The notes: a model not told the origin generated them from the letters alone. A stretch of 64,000 nucleotides of DNA from Thermodesulfitimonas autotrophica (GCF_003815015.1 NZ_RKRE01000002.1:558001-622000), one strand, 5' to 3'; counted from the first letter of the stretch, positions 36,496 to 44,332 are shown. Numbers and translations are program-made.

Positions 36496-36678
36496 ATGCG
36501 CGAGGAGAAGCGAATCACGCTCACTGTGCGGGAGGCTGTGGCGGTCAGCGGCATTGGCCGCAATACGCTTTTGAAATTGTTACACAACGGTGAGGTTCAG
36601 GGGCGCCGCATCGGGAAAAGGCGGTGGCTGGTGTTACGCGATAGTTTAGAGCATTGGTTGCGCAGCGGCAACCAATAA
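36496..36678 (+). CDS. Excisionase-like HTH protein
   Basis: A 60-residue MerR/excisionase-type winged helix (ITLTVREAVAVSGIGRNTLLKLLHNGEVQGRRIGKRRWLV), the standard size and layout of Xis-like proteins that direct excision. AGGAGGG lies 6 bases before the ATG at 36496. Its position near the left end of an integrase-bearing element supports the role. Confidence 0.85.
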   Translation: MREEKRITLTVREAVAVSGIGRNTLLKLLHNGEVQGRRIGKRRWLVLRDSLEHWLRSGNQ

Positions 36679-36731
36679 ACGAAAAGGCCCGGCTGTGGCA
36701 GACCGGGCGGCGAACAGGAGGTATCGAGCTT

Positions 36732-36941
36732 ATGTTCACAATACCACATCCGCGAAGACTCCTCAAGGCCCTACCGCCCCACCTTCGGAGACAAGCGGCC
36801 CGCGAATATCGGGCGATAGCCGGTTCCGGGATGCACCTTGACCGCTTGGCGATGCTTTCATCTTGGTATCGCCGGGCCGGGCTTCCCGAGGTGCGGGAGC
36901 TGCTGGAGCGGGTTTTCCGGGAGGTGGCCCGGGATGCTTAG
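36732..36941 (+). CDS. Unknown small basic protein
   Basis: A 69-residue, arginine-rich, probably all-helical protein (ATG at 36732 after AGGAGG). It overlaps the start of the replication protein by 8 bp (ATGCTTAG), so it is coupled to it and may be a replication accessory factor. No family is recognised. Confidence 0.7.
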   Translation: MFTIPHPRRLLKALPPHLRRQAAREYRAIAGSGMHLDRLAMLSSWYRRAGLPEVRELLERVFREVARDA

Positions 36942-39234
36942 TGCGGCTTTATCCTATGCTGCCCGAGGGTGGAGTGTCATCCCTCTCCGGCCCCGCGACA
37001 AGCGACCCCTGCTGCCTGCCTGGAGCGAATACCAGAACCGCCGACCGGTGGAGCAAGAAATCCGCGCGTGGTGGCGGGACAACCCGGAGGCGAACATCGG
37101 CGTCGTAACCGGCGCGGTTTCCGGCTTGGTGGTCCTTGACTTAGACGGCGAGACGGCTATTGTCTACGCCAAAGAGAAAGGGCTGCCCCGGACGCCAACC
37201 GTTAGGACCAACAAAGGATACCACGTCTATTTCACCCATCCAGGCGGAACGGTCCCGAACGCCGTTAGCCTGGGCGGCGTCAGGGGGTTGGACCTTCGCG
37301 GTGACCGCGGCTACGTGGCGGCCCCGCCATCGGTCCACCCGAGCGGGCGGCGTTATGCCTGGGCGAGGGGACGCGGCCCGGATGATTTGCCGCTTGCCCC
37401 GTTGCCCGAATGGGTTTTGAAACTAATTCAGAGGCCAACGGAAACACCGGCCCCCCGCGACTCCTTCTGGGTAGTGGAGCTTCTGCAAGGGGTGCCACAA
37501 GGACAAAGGAATGATGCCGCGACCAAATTGGTCGGGCATTGGTTTGGGAAGGGACTGCCGGAGGATGAAGTCTGGCTGCTGCTGACCGAGTGGAACCGGA
37601 AAAATTCTCCGCCATTGCCGGAGCGGGAACTGCGCGCGGTGTTTGACAGCGTGGCCCGGCGGGAGGCCCGCAAGCCCAAGCGGGTGAACGGTGAGGCCGA
37701 AGAGGAGGACCTTTGGTCGCATAAGTCGCTTTTGTCGTATCCTGAATCACCTGCACCGGACGCGTTTTATGGTTTGGCCGGTGATATTGTCCAAACGGTC
37801 GATCCGCATACTGAAGCGGACCCGGTAGCGGTCCTTGCCCAAACCCTTATCGCCTTCGGGAATGTTATCGGCAGGACGGCTTACTTTGTAGCTGAAGCGG
37901 ACAAGCACTACCTGAACGAATTTGCGGTGTTGGTGGGTAGTAGTGCCAAAGGGCGGAAGGGCTCTTCCTTCGGCCACGTCCGGCGGCTGTTTCGGATGGT
38001 TGACCCTGAATGGGAGGAGAACCGCGTTCAATTCGGGCTTTCAAGTGGCGAAGGCTTGATTTGGGCGGTCCACGACCCCATCGAGAAAGAGGAGCCTGTT
38101 TACGAAGGCAAAGGACACGACAAACGCCTTGTGGGGCGCGAAACGGTCATTGTTGATACCGGTGTCGAGGACAAACGATTGCTGGCTTACGAGGCCGAGT
38201 TTGCTTCGACCCTGCGGGTGCTTCAGCGGGAAGGCAACACGCTATCGGCCAACATCCGCAACGCCTGGGACCACGGGCGACTTCAATCCTTGACCAAGAA
38301 CAGCCCGGCAAAAGCAACGGATGCCCATATTTCGATTATCGGCCATATAACCAAAGATGAGCTTTTGCGCTATCTCGACACCACGGAAGCGGGCAACGGT
38401 TTCGGCAACCGCTTCCAGTGGCTGTGCGTCCGGCGATCCAAGGTCCTGCCGGAAGGAGGGAACCTGCGGGACGAGGACCTGTATCCGCTTGCCGAACGGC
38501 TGCGGGACGCTGTTGAGTTTGCCAAGACCGTTGGCGAAATGAAGCGGGACGAAGCGGCCCGGCGGCTGTGGTATGAGGTTTACCCGGAGCTTTCTGAAGG
38601 CAAGCCTGGCCTGCTTGGCGCGATGATTGCCCGGGCGGAGGCCCACGTTATGCGGCTGGCCTGTATCTATGCGCTACTTGACCTTTCGGCGGTAATTAGA
38701 GAGGAGCACCTAAAGGCGGCCCTGGCCTTGTGGGATTACTGTGAGCGTTCGGCGCGCTTCATTTTTGGCGATGCCCTTGGCGACCCGGTAGCTGATGAAA
38801 TCCTCCAGGCTGCACGCCGGGCGGCTGAAAATGGTTTGACCCGAACGGAAATCCGGGACCTGTTTGGCCGACACCAAGGCGGGAAGCGAATCGCGAGCGC
38901 ACTTTCTGCCCTGGCGGCTGCTGGCCTAATGACGATGCGGACGGAGGAAACCGGAGGTAGGCACGCTGAACGCTGGTTTGCCACCCAAATTAAAACAAGC
39001 AGAGATTGCGACAAAAGCGACTTATGCGACAAAAGTCTTTCACCCCCTACCCCTTCGGTCGCTAATGTCGCTAATGTCGCAAATACTTCTCAGAAAAAAA
39101 CTACGGAACCCCCTGCCCCCGAACCGGAACGTCCTGCCGAGGGGAAGGCGGTTGATGTTTATCAATCGGTTGACGACAGAGACACCGCACTTGACGAGAT
39201 TTACCAGGAGTGGAAGGAGGGCGGCGGCAAATGA
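36934..39234 (+). CDS. PrimPol-type primase/polymerase plus DUF3987-like helicase: element replication protein
   Basis: A 766-residue multidomain protein. Residues about 1-160 form a bifunctional primase/polymerase (archaeo-eukaryotic primase) domain with VVLDLDGE, GYHVYF and LDLRGDRGYVAAPPS. About 175-250 is a primase C-terminal PriCT-like helical domain. About 260-640 is a DUF3987-like, helicase-type domain with a P-loop-like VGSSAKGRKGSS. A winged-helix-like region and a low-complexity tail follow. It should initiate replication of the excised element. The linker after PriCT and the tail are encoded by 9-bp-pitch iterons. Start ATG 36934 after GGAGGTGG. Confidence 0.88.
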   Translation: MLSAALSYAARGWSVIPLRPRDKRPLLPAWSEYQNRRPVEQEIRAWWRDNPEANIGVVTGAVSGLVVLDLDGETAIVYAKEKGLPRTPTVRTNKGYHVYFTHPGGTVPNAVSLGGVRGLDLRGDRGYVAAPPSVHPSGRRYAWARGRGPDDLPLAPLPEWVLKLIQRPTETPAPRDSFWVVELLQGVPQGQRNDAATKLVGHWFGKGLPEDEVWLLLTEWNRKNSPPLPERELRAVFDSVARREARKPKRVNGEAEEEDLWSHKSLLSYPESPAPDAFYGLAGDIVQTVDPHTEADPVAVLAQTLIAFGNVIGRTAYFVAEADKHYLNEFAVLVGSSAKGRKGSSFGHVRRLFRMVDPEWEENRVQFGLSSGEGLIWAVHDPIEKEEPVYEGKGHDKRLVGRETVIVDTGVEDKRLLAYEAEFASTLRVLQREGNTLSANIRNAWDHGRLQSLTKNSPAKATDAHISIIGHITKDELLRYLDTTEAGNGFGNRFQWLCVRRSKVLPEGGNLRDEDLYPLAERLRDAVEFAKTVGEMKRDEAARRLWYEVYPELSEGKPGLLGAMIARAEAHVMRLACIYALLDLSAVIREEHLKAALALWDYCERSARFIFGDALGDPVADEILQAARRAAENGLTRTEIRDLFGRHQGGKRIASALSALAAAGLMTMRTEETGGRHAERWFATQIKTSRDCDKSDLCDKSLSPPTPSVANVANVANTSQKKTTEPPAPEPERPAEGKAVDVYQSVDDRDTALDEIYQEWKEGGGK
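37716..37737. repeat. Iteron block A inside the replication gene
   Basis: GTCGC at 37716 and 37725, then GTCG at 37734, on an exact 9-bp pitch. The reverse complement of this whole 22-bp block occurs at 39009-39030. It encodes the linker between the PriCT and helicase domains. Confidence 0.8.
39008..39084. repeat. Iteron blocks B and C inside the replication gene
   Basis: Block B has GCGAC at 39008, 39017 and 39026 with 9-bp pitch. After 28 bp, block C has the inverted unit GTCGC at 39058, 39067 and 39076 with the same pitch, followed by TAAT/TAAT/AAAT. They encode the low-complexity tail (CDKSDLCDKS and VANVANVAN). Inverted iteron groups are typical of replication-protein binding sites. Confidence 0.8.
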
Positions 39235-39515
39235 CCGTGGTCAAGGCTACTAGCGAATTAGAGCGGCTGGGAGTGCGGCTTTATTTAAAGGACGGCGTTA
39301 TCCGGTGTCGCTACAAGCCCGGCCTGGACCGAAAGAAGGCGCTGCCGTATCTTGAGGTTATCGCCAACCGCGAGGAGGAGGCCCGGGCGGTCCTGGAGCT
39401 ATGGGGGACTCCGGCAACACCGCAAGATGCGGAGCGGGTAAAGCGGGCGTTCTCCCGGCCTGGGACCTTCATTGTTTACGATGAGCGAACCGGTGAAATG
39501 AGGTGGATTTGCTGA
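39231..39515 (+). CDS. Unknown element protein, TubC-docking-like
   Basis: A 94-residue protein whose ATG overlaps the replication gene stop (ATGA). The N-terminal half (ELERLGVRLYLKDGVIRCRY, then LEVIANREEEARAVL) has the strand-strand-helix-helix look of TubC_N-type docking domains often found beside mobile-element replication proteins. That resemblance is tentative. It overlaps the next gene by one base (TGATG). Confidence 0.7.
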   Translation: MTVVKATSELERLGVRLYLKDGVIRCRYKPGLDRKKALPYLEVIANREEEARAVLELWGTPATPQDAERVKRAFSRPGTFIVYDERTGEMRWIC

Positions 39516-39721
39516 TGCCCCGCTATCGCGAAGAGGTAATCATACCCCTGGGCAAGGGCTGTATAGCCATACTTTCACTGGAAGAGGCGTCAAGACTGCT
39601 GGCCCAGCACCCGGAGCTATGGGAAAAGGCCGTCAAGCGCGGCAAGCACCGGAGGAGAGCGGAGAAGAACAGCGACCGCCAGGCGAAACCAAGGCCGGGG
39701 CAGATAAGGGAAGTATTCTGA
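39515..39721 (+). CDS. Unknown small basic protein
   Basis: A 68-residue protein from the ATG at 39515 (GAGGTGG upstream; overlaps the previous stop). An N-terminal IIPLGKGCIAILSLEEASRLL stretch is followed by a lysine/arginine-rich C-terminus suggesting nucleic-acid contact. No family is recognised. Confidence 0.65.
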   Translation: MPRYREEVIIPLGKGCIAILSLEEASRLLAQHPELWEKAVKRGKHRRRAEKNSDRQAKPRPGQIREVF

Positions 39722-39750
39722 ATTTTCACACAATTTAAGGGGGTGCTTCA

Positions 39751-39981
39751 GTGAAGCGTTACGTTGGTGAGGCATACTGGTTGAAGGAGCAGCCGCTTGA
39801 GGCCCGCACCATCAGGCTTGCCATAGCTTATTACCCCAAGGCCGGCCGCTTGCAAATCGCGCATTATCACATCGAAGGCGACACAATCCGCCGTAACCGT
39901 GTTGTTACCCTGGCCCGTGAGGACCTGGCCCGAAACCCGGAGGCGAAGCAGCTTTTGTTGAAGGCGTTGCGGGAGCTATAA
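39751..39981 (+). CDS. Unknown small protein
   Basis: A 76-residue protein starting with GTG after AAGGGGG. Beta-rich N-terminus (YVGEAYWLKEQP, IRLAIAYYPKAGRLQIAHYHIEGD) and helical C-terminus. It is the last gene of the plus-strand replication block of the element. Function unknown. Confidence 0.65.
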   Translation: MKRYVGEAYWLKEQPLEARTIRLAIAYYPKAGRLQIAHYHIEGDTIRRNRVVTLAREDLARNPEAKQLLLKALREL

Positions 39982-40055
39982 TGGTCCTGTTTTCTTTATC
40001 GTTAACATATAGATATCTTTCTTTTTCCCGCCGGAAACTTTTGACCGTTATTGCC

Positions 40056-40598
40056 TTATTGTGGTGGCAACGTGGACACTTCTTGATTACGCGGGCTGCG
40101 CGAAGTATGCACAACCAAAATAACTGCCATTAATGCGGATAAGGCCACGAGACCGGCCCATATCTCTGTAGCAATGTTTCGCTTCCGCCAAGCCCAGCAC
40201 TTAAGTTCAGACCTTGCGGTAGATTCGATACGTTCTTCCTCCTTCTGTATTTCCCATTCTGCTTCTTCCCCGCCGCCCGAAATAGCTGGAAGCGTAAGTC
40301 TTTTCCTTAACTCAGCCACTTTTTTAACTTCTTCCGGGCTTGCTAAAATTTGCTCCTTTCGCTTCGCAATATCAGCTTGCGAAGGAACAGGAACCATTTC
40401 ACCGCTATATAGCCGATTGTTTACTGCGTCATAACCGTAAAGAGCAACCCACGCCTGGCCCGTCCAGTGGTCCCGCAGGTGGACAATCTTCAAAGCTCCG
40501 TTATTTACCGTTTGCGTTGGTCCTTTCTCCCACCTGAACGGCCAAGCGGCCAGCAACAAAAGGCACATCACCGCAGGAATAATCCACGCGCGCTTCAT
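40056..40598 (-). CDS. Unknown membrane protein with two TM segments
   Basis: A 180-residue protein from the ATG at 40598. One N-terminal membrane segment (IIPAVMCLLLLAAWPF) is followed by an extracytoplasmic part with charged helices and then a second membrane segment near the C-terminus (GLVALSALMAVILVV). It follows the copper-amine-oxidase-domain gene on the same strand and is probably cotranscribed cargo of the element. No family is recognised. Confidence 0.65.
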   Translation of the reverse strand: MKRAWIIPAVMCLLLLAAWPFRWEKGPTQTVNNGALKIVHLRDHWTGQAWVALYGYDAVNNRLYSGEMVPVPSQADIAKRKEQILASPEEVKKVAELRKRLTLPAISGGGEEAEWEIQKEEERIESTARSELKCWAWRKRNIATEIWAGLVALSALMAVILVVHTSRSPRNQEVSTLPPQ

Positions 40599-40645
40599 CT
40601 TATTTTTCCACCTTAAACTCTTTTCCCGCCCCGAAAATCGCTTAC

Positions 40646-41287
40646 TCAAAAACCAAAAAGCTGCTTATGTAGCGCATCAAGGCTTTCCTGTTGTTGGACT
40701 CTCATCCAACCCACCTTTTCTATTGCGTTTAAATATTCGGTTTCTATAGTAGGTGGGGGAGACACTGACGCTAACTCATAAATTAAACTCCAACCGGTAA
40801 TGCCCGTGTTGAGAACTTTAACCAACGTCAAATGAAACATCTCGGCTTCTCTTGGAGGAGATAGCTTTAAAGCCTCTTTCAATAACTTTTCCCGTTCTAT
40901 AACCTGTTTTAGAGCTTCTTGCTGCACCAATGGGGAGCCGCTTAGTGGTGAGTCCAATCGTTTCAAGAATTGGGCACCGGAGTCATCGAGCCTCGCTAAA
41001 TCAAGATATAATCTATCCGCTATTGCTTTATAGCTATTTGGATCATTGGAAGAGCGATACACATAGACGGTCTTGTTGTTTCCGTCCCACCTTACATCCG
41101 CCCCTAACGCTTCTGCAACGGCCCGCAAAGGCACCAACGTCCTACCATTAATTATCTGGGGCGGCACATCGGGATAAATCTCCCTGCCGTTGACGAAAAG
41201 GCGAACATTTTGCCAAGCTCCGGCAGCGGCAAAGCCAAAAAACAACAAAAACCCAACCAAAATGGCTACAAGTGCGGCCCTTTTCAT
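40646..41287 (-). CDS. Exported protein with copper amine oxidase N-like domain
   Basis: A 213-residue protein with an N-terminal signal/anchor (LVAILVGFLLFFGFAAAGAW). It is followed by a stalk-like domain (VRLFVNGREIYPDVPP, NGRTLVPLRAVAEALGADVRWD) typical of copper_amine_oxidN domains, which in Clostridia are surface or wall-associated modules rather than enzymes. A helical C-terminal region follows. ATG at 41287 after GGGGAGGGTGA. Element cargo with an envelope role is inferred. Confidence 0.82.
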   Translation of the reverse strand: MKRAALVAILVGFLLFFGFAAAGAWQNVRLFVNGREIYPDVPPQIINGRTLVPLRAVAEALGADVRWDGNNKTVYVYRSSNDPNSYKAIADRLYLDLARLDDSGAQFLKRLDSPLSGSPLVQQEALKQVIEREKLLKEALKLSPPREAEMFHLTLVKVLNTGITGWSLIYELASVSPPPTIETEYLNAIEKVGWMRVQQQESLDALHKQLFGF

Positions 41288-41864
41288 TCGTTCACCCTCC
41301 CCACGGACTATTATCGGTTCTGAGGGTTCGACAGCACCGAAAGAGAATCCTCCTGTAGTGGCGCAATATGGCAAAATTATCAACGCTATTTACCGACAGA
41401 AAAGTTTCCCCTGTATGCCCCCGGAGCCCCTTCGCGGAATGGGATGCCCAATCCCTGTAGGTGGGGCTGCTTTTCGGGGATTTGCCTCTCTAATGCGTCA
41501 GGATGGCCCACATTGAACGAAAGCCTCCGTCAAGGTAGAAAAATTACCGGCTGCGTAGAAGGCCCTTGTAGGCCAAATATGAAGGCGTTCACCGTGAGAA
41601 AAGCCCGTTTCAGGGGTGGTGGTGATGCAGGGAGCAAAAAGTTTTCTTCTGCTTGCCGGAAGGAGGATACCTTTGGCGGGATACCCATCCCTGGGGATGG
41701 GGGGGTTGGCTGTTTTCGGCAAGGGAGAAGGGAGAGGTTGCCGAAAAGCCCCCTTCTAAAGAAGGATTGTGCTATGTTGTGGCGAAAAGAAATAGGAAGG
41801 CCGGAGTCGGCTTGCCAACCTTTCACTCCGGCCTTTGGGTGGTCCAGGGATTGCCCCTGGACCC
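41288..41864. other. 577-bp non-coding stretch with four inverted repeats
   Basis: No convincing gene on either strand. The right part holds four perfect inverted repeats: CCCATCCC/GGGATGGG (41684-41701), TTTTCGGCAA/TTGCCGAAAA (41713-41747), an 11-bp pair AAGGCCGGAGT/ACTCCGGCCTT (41797-41835) and GGTCCAGGG/CCCTGGACC (41841-41863). The last two lie just after the stop of the minus-strand coiled-coil gene and may include its terminator; the rest is unexplained. Confidence 0.6.
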
Positions 41865-42590
41865 TTAGTTTATGCTTACCGCGAACCAGCCGTGGTCCAT
41901 CTCCTTGAACTTCAACGCTACTGCTTCGCCTATCGCTGCCGCTAACTTCTTGCCGGTGCTGTTCTTGGCGTAGACCGCCACCTTCTCCCCTTCTTCCGTT
42001 TGGCAGTAAGCCCGGATGGTGCCTTCACTCTTGCCCGGCCTTGCCTCCAGGACCGTTACCTTCGCTTCCTTGAGACTGTTGCCGTTGCCGTTGCCGTTGC
42101 CGTTGCTGCTACCATTTCCCTTGGCGATTTCCTTCACGCCTTCCACGAACTTCTTCGCCGCTTCCCTCTTTGCCGCTTCGGTGCTGCTGAGGATTGCCTC
42201 TTCGATATCCTTTCTACCCGCTTGAATTGCACTTGCCAGAAGGTTGAGGAGCGTTGTTGCCGTTCGGTGCTGGTATCTTGCCCGGTCGAGTTTCGCTTCG
42301 AGTGCTACCGCTTCTTCCCTTGCCTGCTTGACCGCTTCTTCGTTAGCCTGGTAGATTTCGTTCGCCGCTAACCGCTTCGCTATTTCCGCCTTTCTTGCTT
42401 CCTCATTCGGATACCGCTTCTTGCCGTTGCCGTCTGTTTCGCCTGCCACTTCGCCCGCAACCTGAGCCTCCAGCTTGGCCTTGTCCTCAAGGAGAGTGTG
42501 GAGTCTTTGCTTCGTTTCGTAGAGCTTGAGCGTTAGCCTCTCCACTTCCCCCGGCAGGACCCTCGCCTGTTCGATTAGGTTTTTGAGCAT
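41865..42590 (-). CDS. Unknown coiled-coil protein with NG-repeat linker
   Basis: A 241-residue protein. Residues 1-150 are predicted coiled coil rich in E, K and A. A linker GSSNGNGNGNGN (about 160-171) joins a C-terminal domain of about 65 residues (GTIRAYCQTEEGEKVAVYAKN, ending GWFAVSIN) that could be a small OB-like fold. GGGAGG precedes the ATG. It is read divergently from the HTH gene at 42756 and shares an operator with it. Function unknown; a phage- or element-type DNA-handling role is only inference. Confidence 0.75.
   Translation of the reverse strand: MLKNLIEQARVLPGEVERLTLKLYETKQRLHTLLEDKAKLEAQVAGEVAGETDGNGKKRYPNEEARKAEIAKRLAANEIYQANEEAVKQAREEAVALEAKLDRARYQHRTATTLLNLLASAIQAGRKDIEEAILSSTEAAKREAAKKFVEGVKEIAKGNGSSNGNGNGNGNSLKEAKVTVLEARPGKSEGTIRAYCQTEEGEKVAVYAKNSTGKKLAAAIGEAVALKFKEMDHGWFAVSIN
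42078..42107. repeat. Hexanucleotide tandem repeat in a coding region
   Basis: GTTGCC repeats about five times, encoding the (NG)n linker on the minus strand. The unit is six bases, so copy-number change would alter linker length without shifting the frame. Confidence 0.85.
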
Positions 42591-42633
42591 TTGAACCAGC
42601 CTCCCTTGTGTTAGTGTTTGTTGTTTTGATTAT

Positions 42634-42662
42634 AGTGTAGCATACCCTGGACAGTAAGTCAA
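42634..42662 (-). promoter_or_regulatory. Promoter of the coiled-coil gene with TATGCTACACT operator
   Basis: Minus-strand TTGACT (42662-42657) and TACACT (42639-42634), 17 bases apart. The -10 is embedded in TATGCTACACT (42644-42634), the same 11-mer found in the divergent promoter at 42722-42732. Confidence 0.65.
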
Positions 42663-42703
42663 TAGGTTTTTGAAAAATATTTTGTTCATAACGAATAATA
42701 TAG

Positions 42704-42732
42704 TTGCCATTTAAACAGCGATATGCTACACT
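42704..42732 (+). promoter_or_regulatory. Promoter of the HTH/integrase operon with the same operator
   Basis: TTGCCA (42704-42709) and TACACT (42727-42732), 17 bases apart, with TATGCTACACT at 42722-42732. The matched 11-mers in both divergent -10 regions suggest control by the HTH protein encoded at 42756. Confidence 0.65.
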
Positions 42733-42755
42733 TAAAGAAAAGGGAGGGAAGAGCA

Positions 42756-42983
42756 ATGCCCATCCGTTCCAGGTTGGCCGTGGTTATGGGAGAAAAAGGG
42801 GTGCGTAACATTTCCCAGTTATCGCGGATGACCGGTTTAGCGCGGACAACACTAACAACACTTTGGTATAACCGGGCGAAGGGGGTAAACTTCGAAACCT
42901 TAGAGGCTTTATGCAAGGCCCTTAACTGCCAGCCGGGAGACCTGCTGGTTTATATCCCCGACGAAGGAGGCGAAGCAAGGTGA
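42756..42983 (+). CDS. YozG-like HTH (Cro/CI-type) regulator
   Basis: A 75-residue HTH_26-type protein (VRNISQLSRMTGLARTTLTTLWYNRAKGVNFETLEALCKALNC). ATG at 42756 after GGGAGGG. It probably represses its own promoter and the divergent one. It overlaps the following tiny membrane gene by four bases (GTGA), and the integrase follows, so it likely sets element stability. Confidence 0.85.
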   Translation: MPIRSRLAVVMGEKGVRNISQLSRMTGLARTTLTTLWYNRAKGVNFETLEALCKALNCQPGDLLVYIPDEGGEAR

Positions 42984-43084
42984 AGAGCAAAATCCTTGAC
43001 CGTATCTTCGATTACGGCCCCTGGGTGTATGTTGGTTTCTGCGTCCTGGTGGCGGCTGTGGTGCTAATCTACCGCTTTATGTAA
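42980..43084 (+). CDS. Tiny single-pass membrane protein (34 aa)
   Basis: GTG start overlapping the HTH stop as GTGA, with GGAGG about 8-10 bases upstream. It encodes 34 residues: a charged MKSKILDRIFDYGPW head and one membrane segment (VYVGFCVLVAAVVLIYRFM). It ends 15 bp before the integrase. Coupling, ribosome-binding site and a clean transmembrane helix support a real gene. Function unknown. Confidence 0.65.
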   Translation: MKSKILDRIFDYGPWVYVGFCVLVAAVVLIYRFM

Positions 43085-43099
43085 AGGAGGTTTCGGGCG

Positions 43100-44284
43100 A
43101 TGCGCGGTAGCATCAGGCGGCAGGCAAAGGATAGCTGGCGGATCACCATCAGCTTGGGCAAGAACCCGAAGACCGAGAAATACGAGAAGTATCAAGAAAC
43201 CATCCGGGGGAAGAAGGCCAACGCGGAGAAGCGGCTGGCCGAGCTTATCGCCCAGTTGGAGAAGGGATACACCATCAACCCGGAGCGGATAACCTTCGGC
43301 GAATTCCTGGACAAGTGGCTGGCCGACTACGGCAGGAGCAACCTTTCCGAGCGAACGCTTTACGACTATACCCACATCATCAATTACCACGTTAAGCCTG
43401 AGCTTGGCGATATCCCTTTGGTCAAGCTACACCCGGCCCACCTGCGGGAGTTTTACGGGAAGCTGTTGCGCGAAGGGCGCAAGGACAATAAAAGAAGCGT
43501 CGGTCCGGGGCTGTCTCCTGCTTACGTCCGCAAGGTCCACGTGATAATCCACGAGGCGTTGAAGCACGCCGTCCGGTGGGAACTTGCCTACCGGAACGTT
43601 GCCGACGCTGTGGACCCGCCAAAGGTGACGCGACAGGAAATAAGGCCACTTACAGAACGGGAACTTGACCGGCTGTTTGGGGCGGTGAAGGACTCCTACC
43701 TTTATGTTCCCACCTGCATAGCCGTAGCTACCGGCCTGCGGTTGGGTGAGGTGCTTGCCCTGCGCTGGGAAGACGTGGACCTGAAACACGGGGTTATCAC
43801 CGTCAAGCGGGCGCAGAAGGTCCGGCGGCAGAAGACCGAAAACGGCACTACCTATGAAATCACCTACGGACCACCAAAAAGCAAGAACAGCAAGCGGAGC
43901 GTTGAAATACCGCCTTCTTTAGTGGAATTACTTAAGCACCACCGATTAGCGCAGAAGAAGGATAAACTCTTTTTCGGCGCGGCCTATCAGGATAATGGCT
44001 TGGTATGTTGCCTCCAGGACGGGAGGCCGATAAGGAACGAGAGCTTTGGTTCTCACTTCCGGGACGTGGCCCACAAAGCAGGGTTGAAGATTTCCTTTCA
44101 CTCCCTGCGACACTGCCACGCTTCCTGGCTGGTGCGGATGGGCGAAAGCCTAAAAGTAGTCTCGGCCCGCTTGGGGCACTCGGGAATCGGAATTACCGCT
44201 GACTACTACGCCCACCTTTTCCCCGACGCCCAAAAAGAAGCGGCCAAGAAGGTTGATTCCCTCCTGGCCGACAAGCTAACCTGA
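43100..44284 (+). CDS. Tyrosine recombinase (phage-type integrase)
   Basis: A 394-residue site-specific integrase. It has an N-terminal arm-binding domain (GSIRRQAKDSWRITISLGK), a SAM-like core-binding domain (ITFGEFLDKWLADYGRSN) and a C-terminal catalytic domain with R in ATGLRLGEVLALRW, HSLRH, LGHSG and the nucleophile tyrosine in TADYYAHLFP. AAAGGAGG precedes the ATG. It ends 49 bp before attR in the tRNA-Thr gene, the usual position of the cognate integrase. Confidence 0.96.
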   Translation: MRGSIRRQAKDSWRITISLGKNPKTEKYEKYQETIRGKKANAEKRLAELIAQLEKGYTINPERITFGEFLDKWLADYGRSNLSERTLYDYTHIINYHVKPELGDIPLVKLHPAHLREFYGKLLREGRKDNKRSVGPGLSPAYVRKVHVIIHEALKHAVRWELAYRNVADAVDPPKVTRQEIRPLTERELDRLFGAVKDSYLYVPTCIAVATGLRLGEVLALRWEDVDLKHGVITVKRAQKVRRQKTENGTTYEITYGPPKSKNSKRSVEIPPSLVELLKHHRLAQKKDKLFFGAAYQDNGLVCCLQDGRPIRNESFGSHFRDVAHKAGLKISFHSLRHCHASWLVRMGESLKVVSARLGHSGIGITADYYAHLFPDAQKEAAKKVDSLLADKLT

Positions 44285-44287
44285 AAC

Positions 44288-44311
44288 CATTTTCTCAAAA
44301 TTTTCTCAAAT
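44288..44311. repeat. Right copy of the TTTCTCAAA arm-type repeat
   Basis: A 24-bp sequence containing two TTTCTCAAA units (44291 and 44302) that matches 35338-35361 at the other end of the element with one mismatch. It lies 22 bp inside attR. Confidence 0.8.
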
Positions 44312-44332
44312 TGACCCTTCTTTAAGATAGCG

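Noticed and set aside
41444-41908. A 154-codon plus-strand gene in the element's non-coding stretch
   Set aside because: Composition is unlike protein (Cys/Gly/Pro-rich), there is no ribosome-binding site, it runs through inverted repeats and overlaps the end of a real minus-strand gene.
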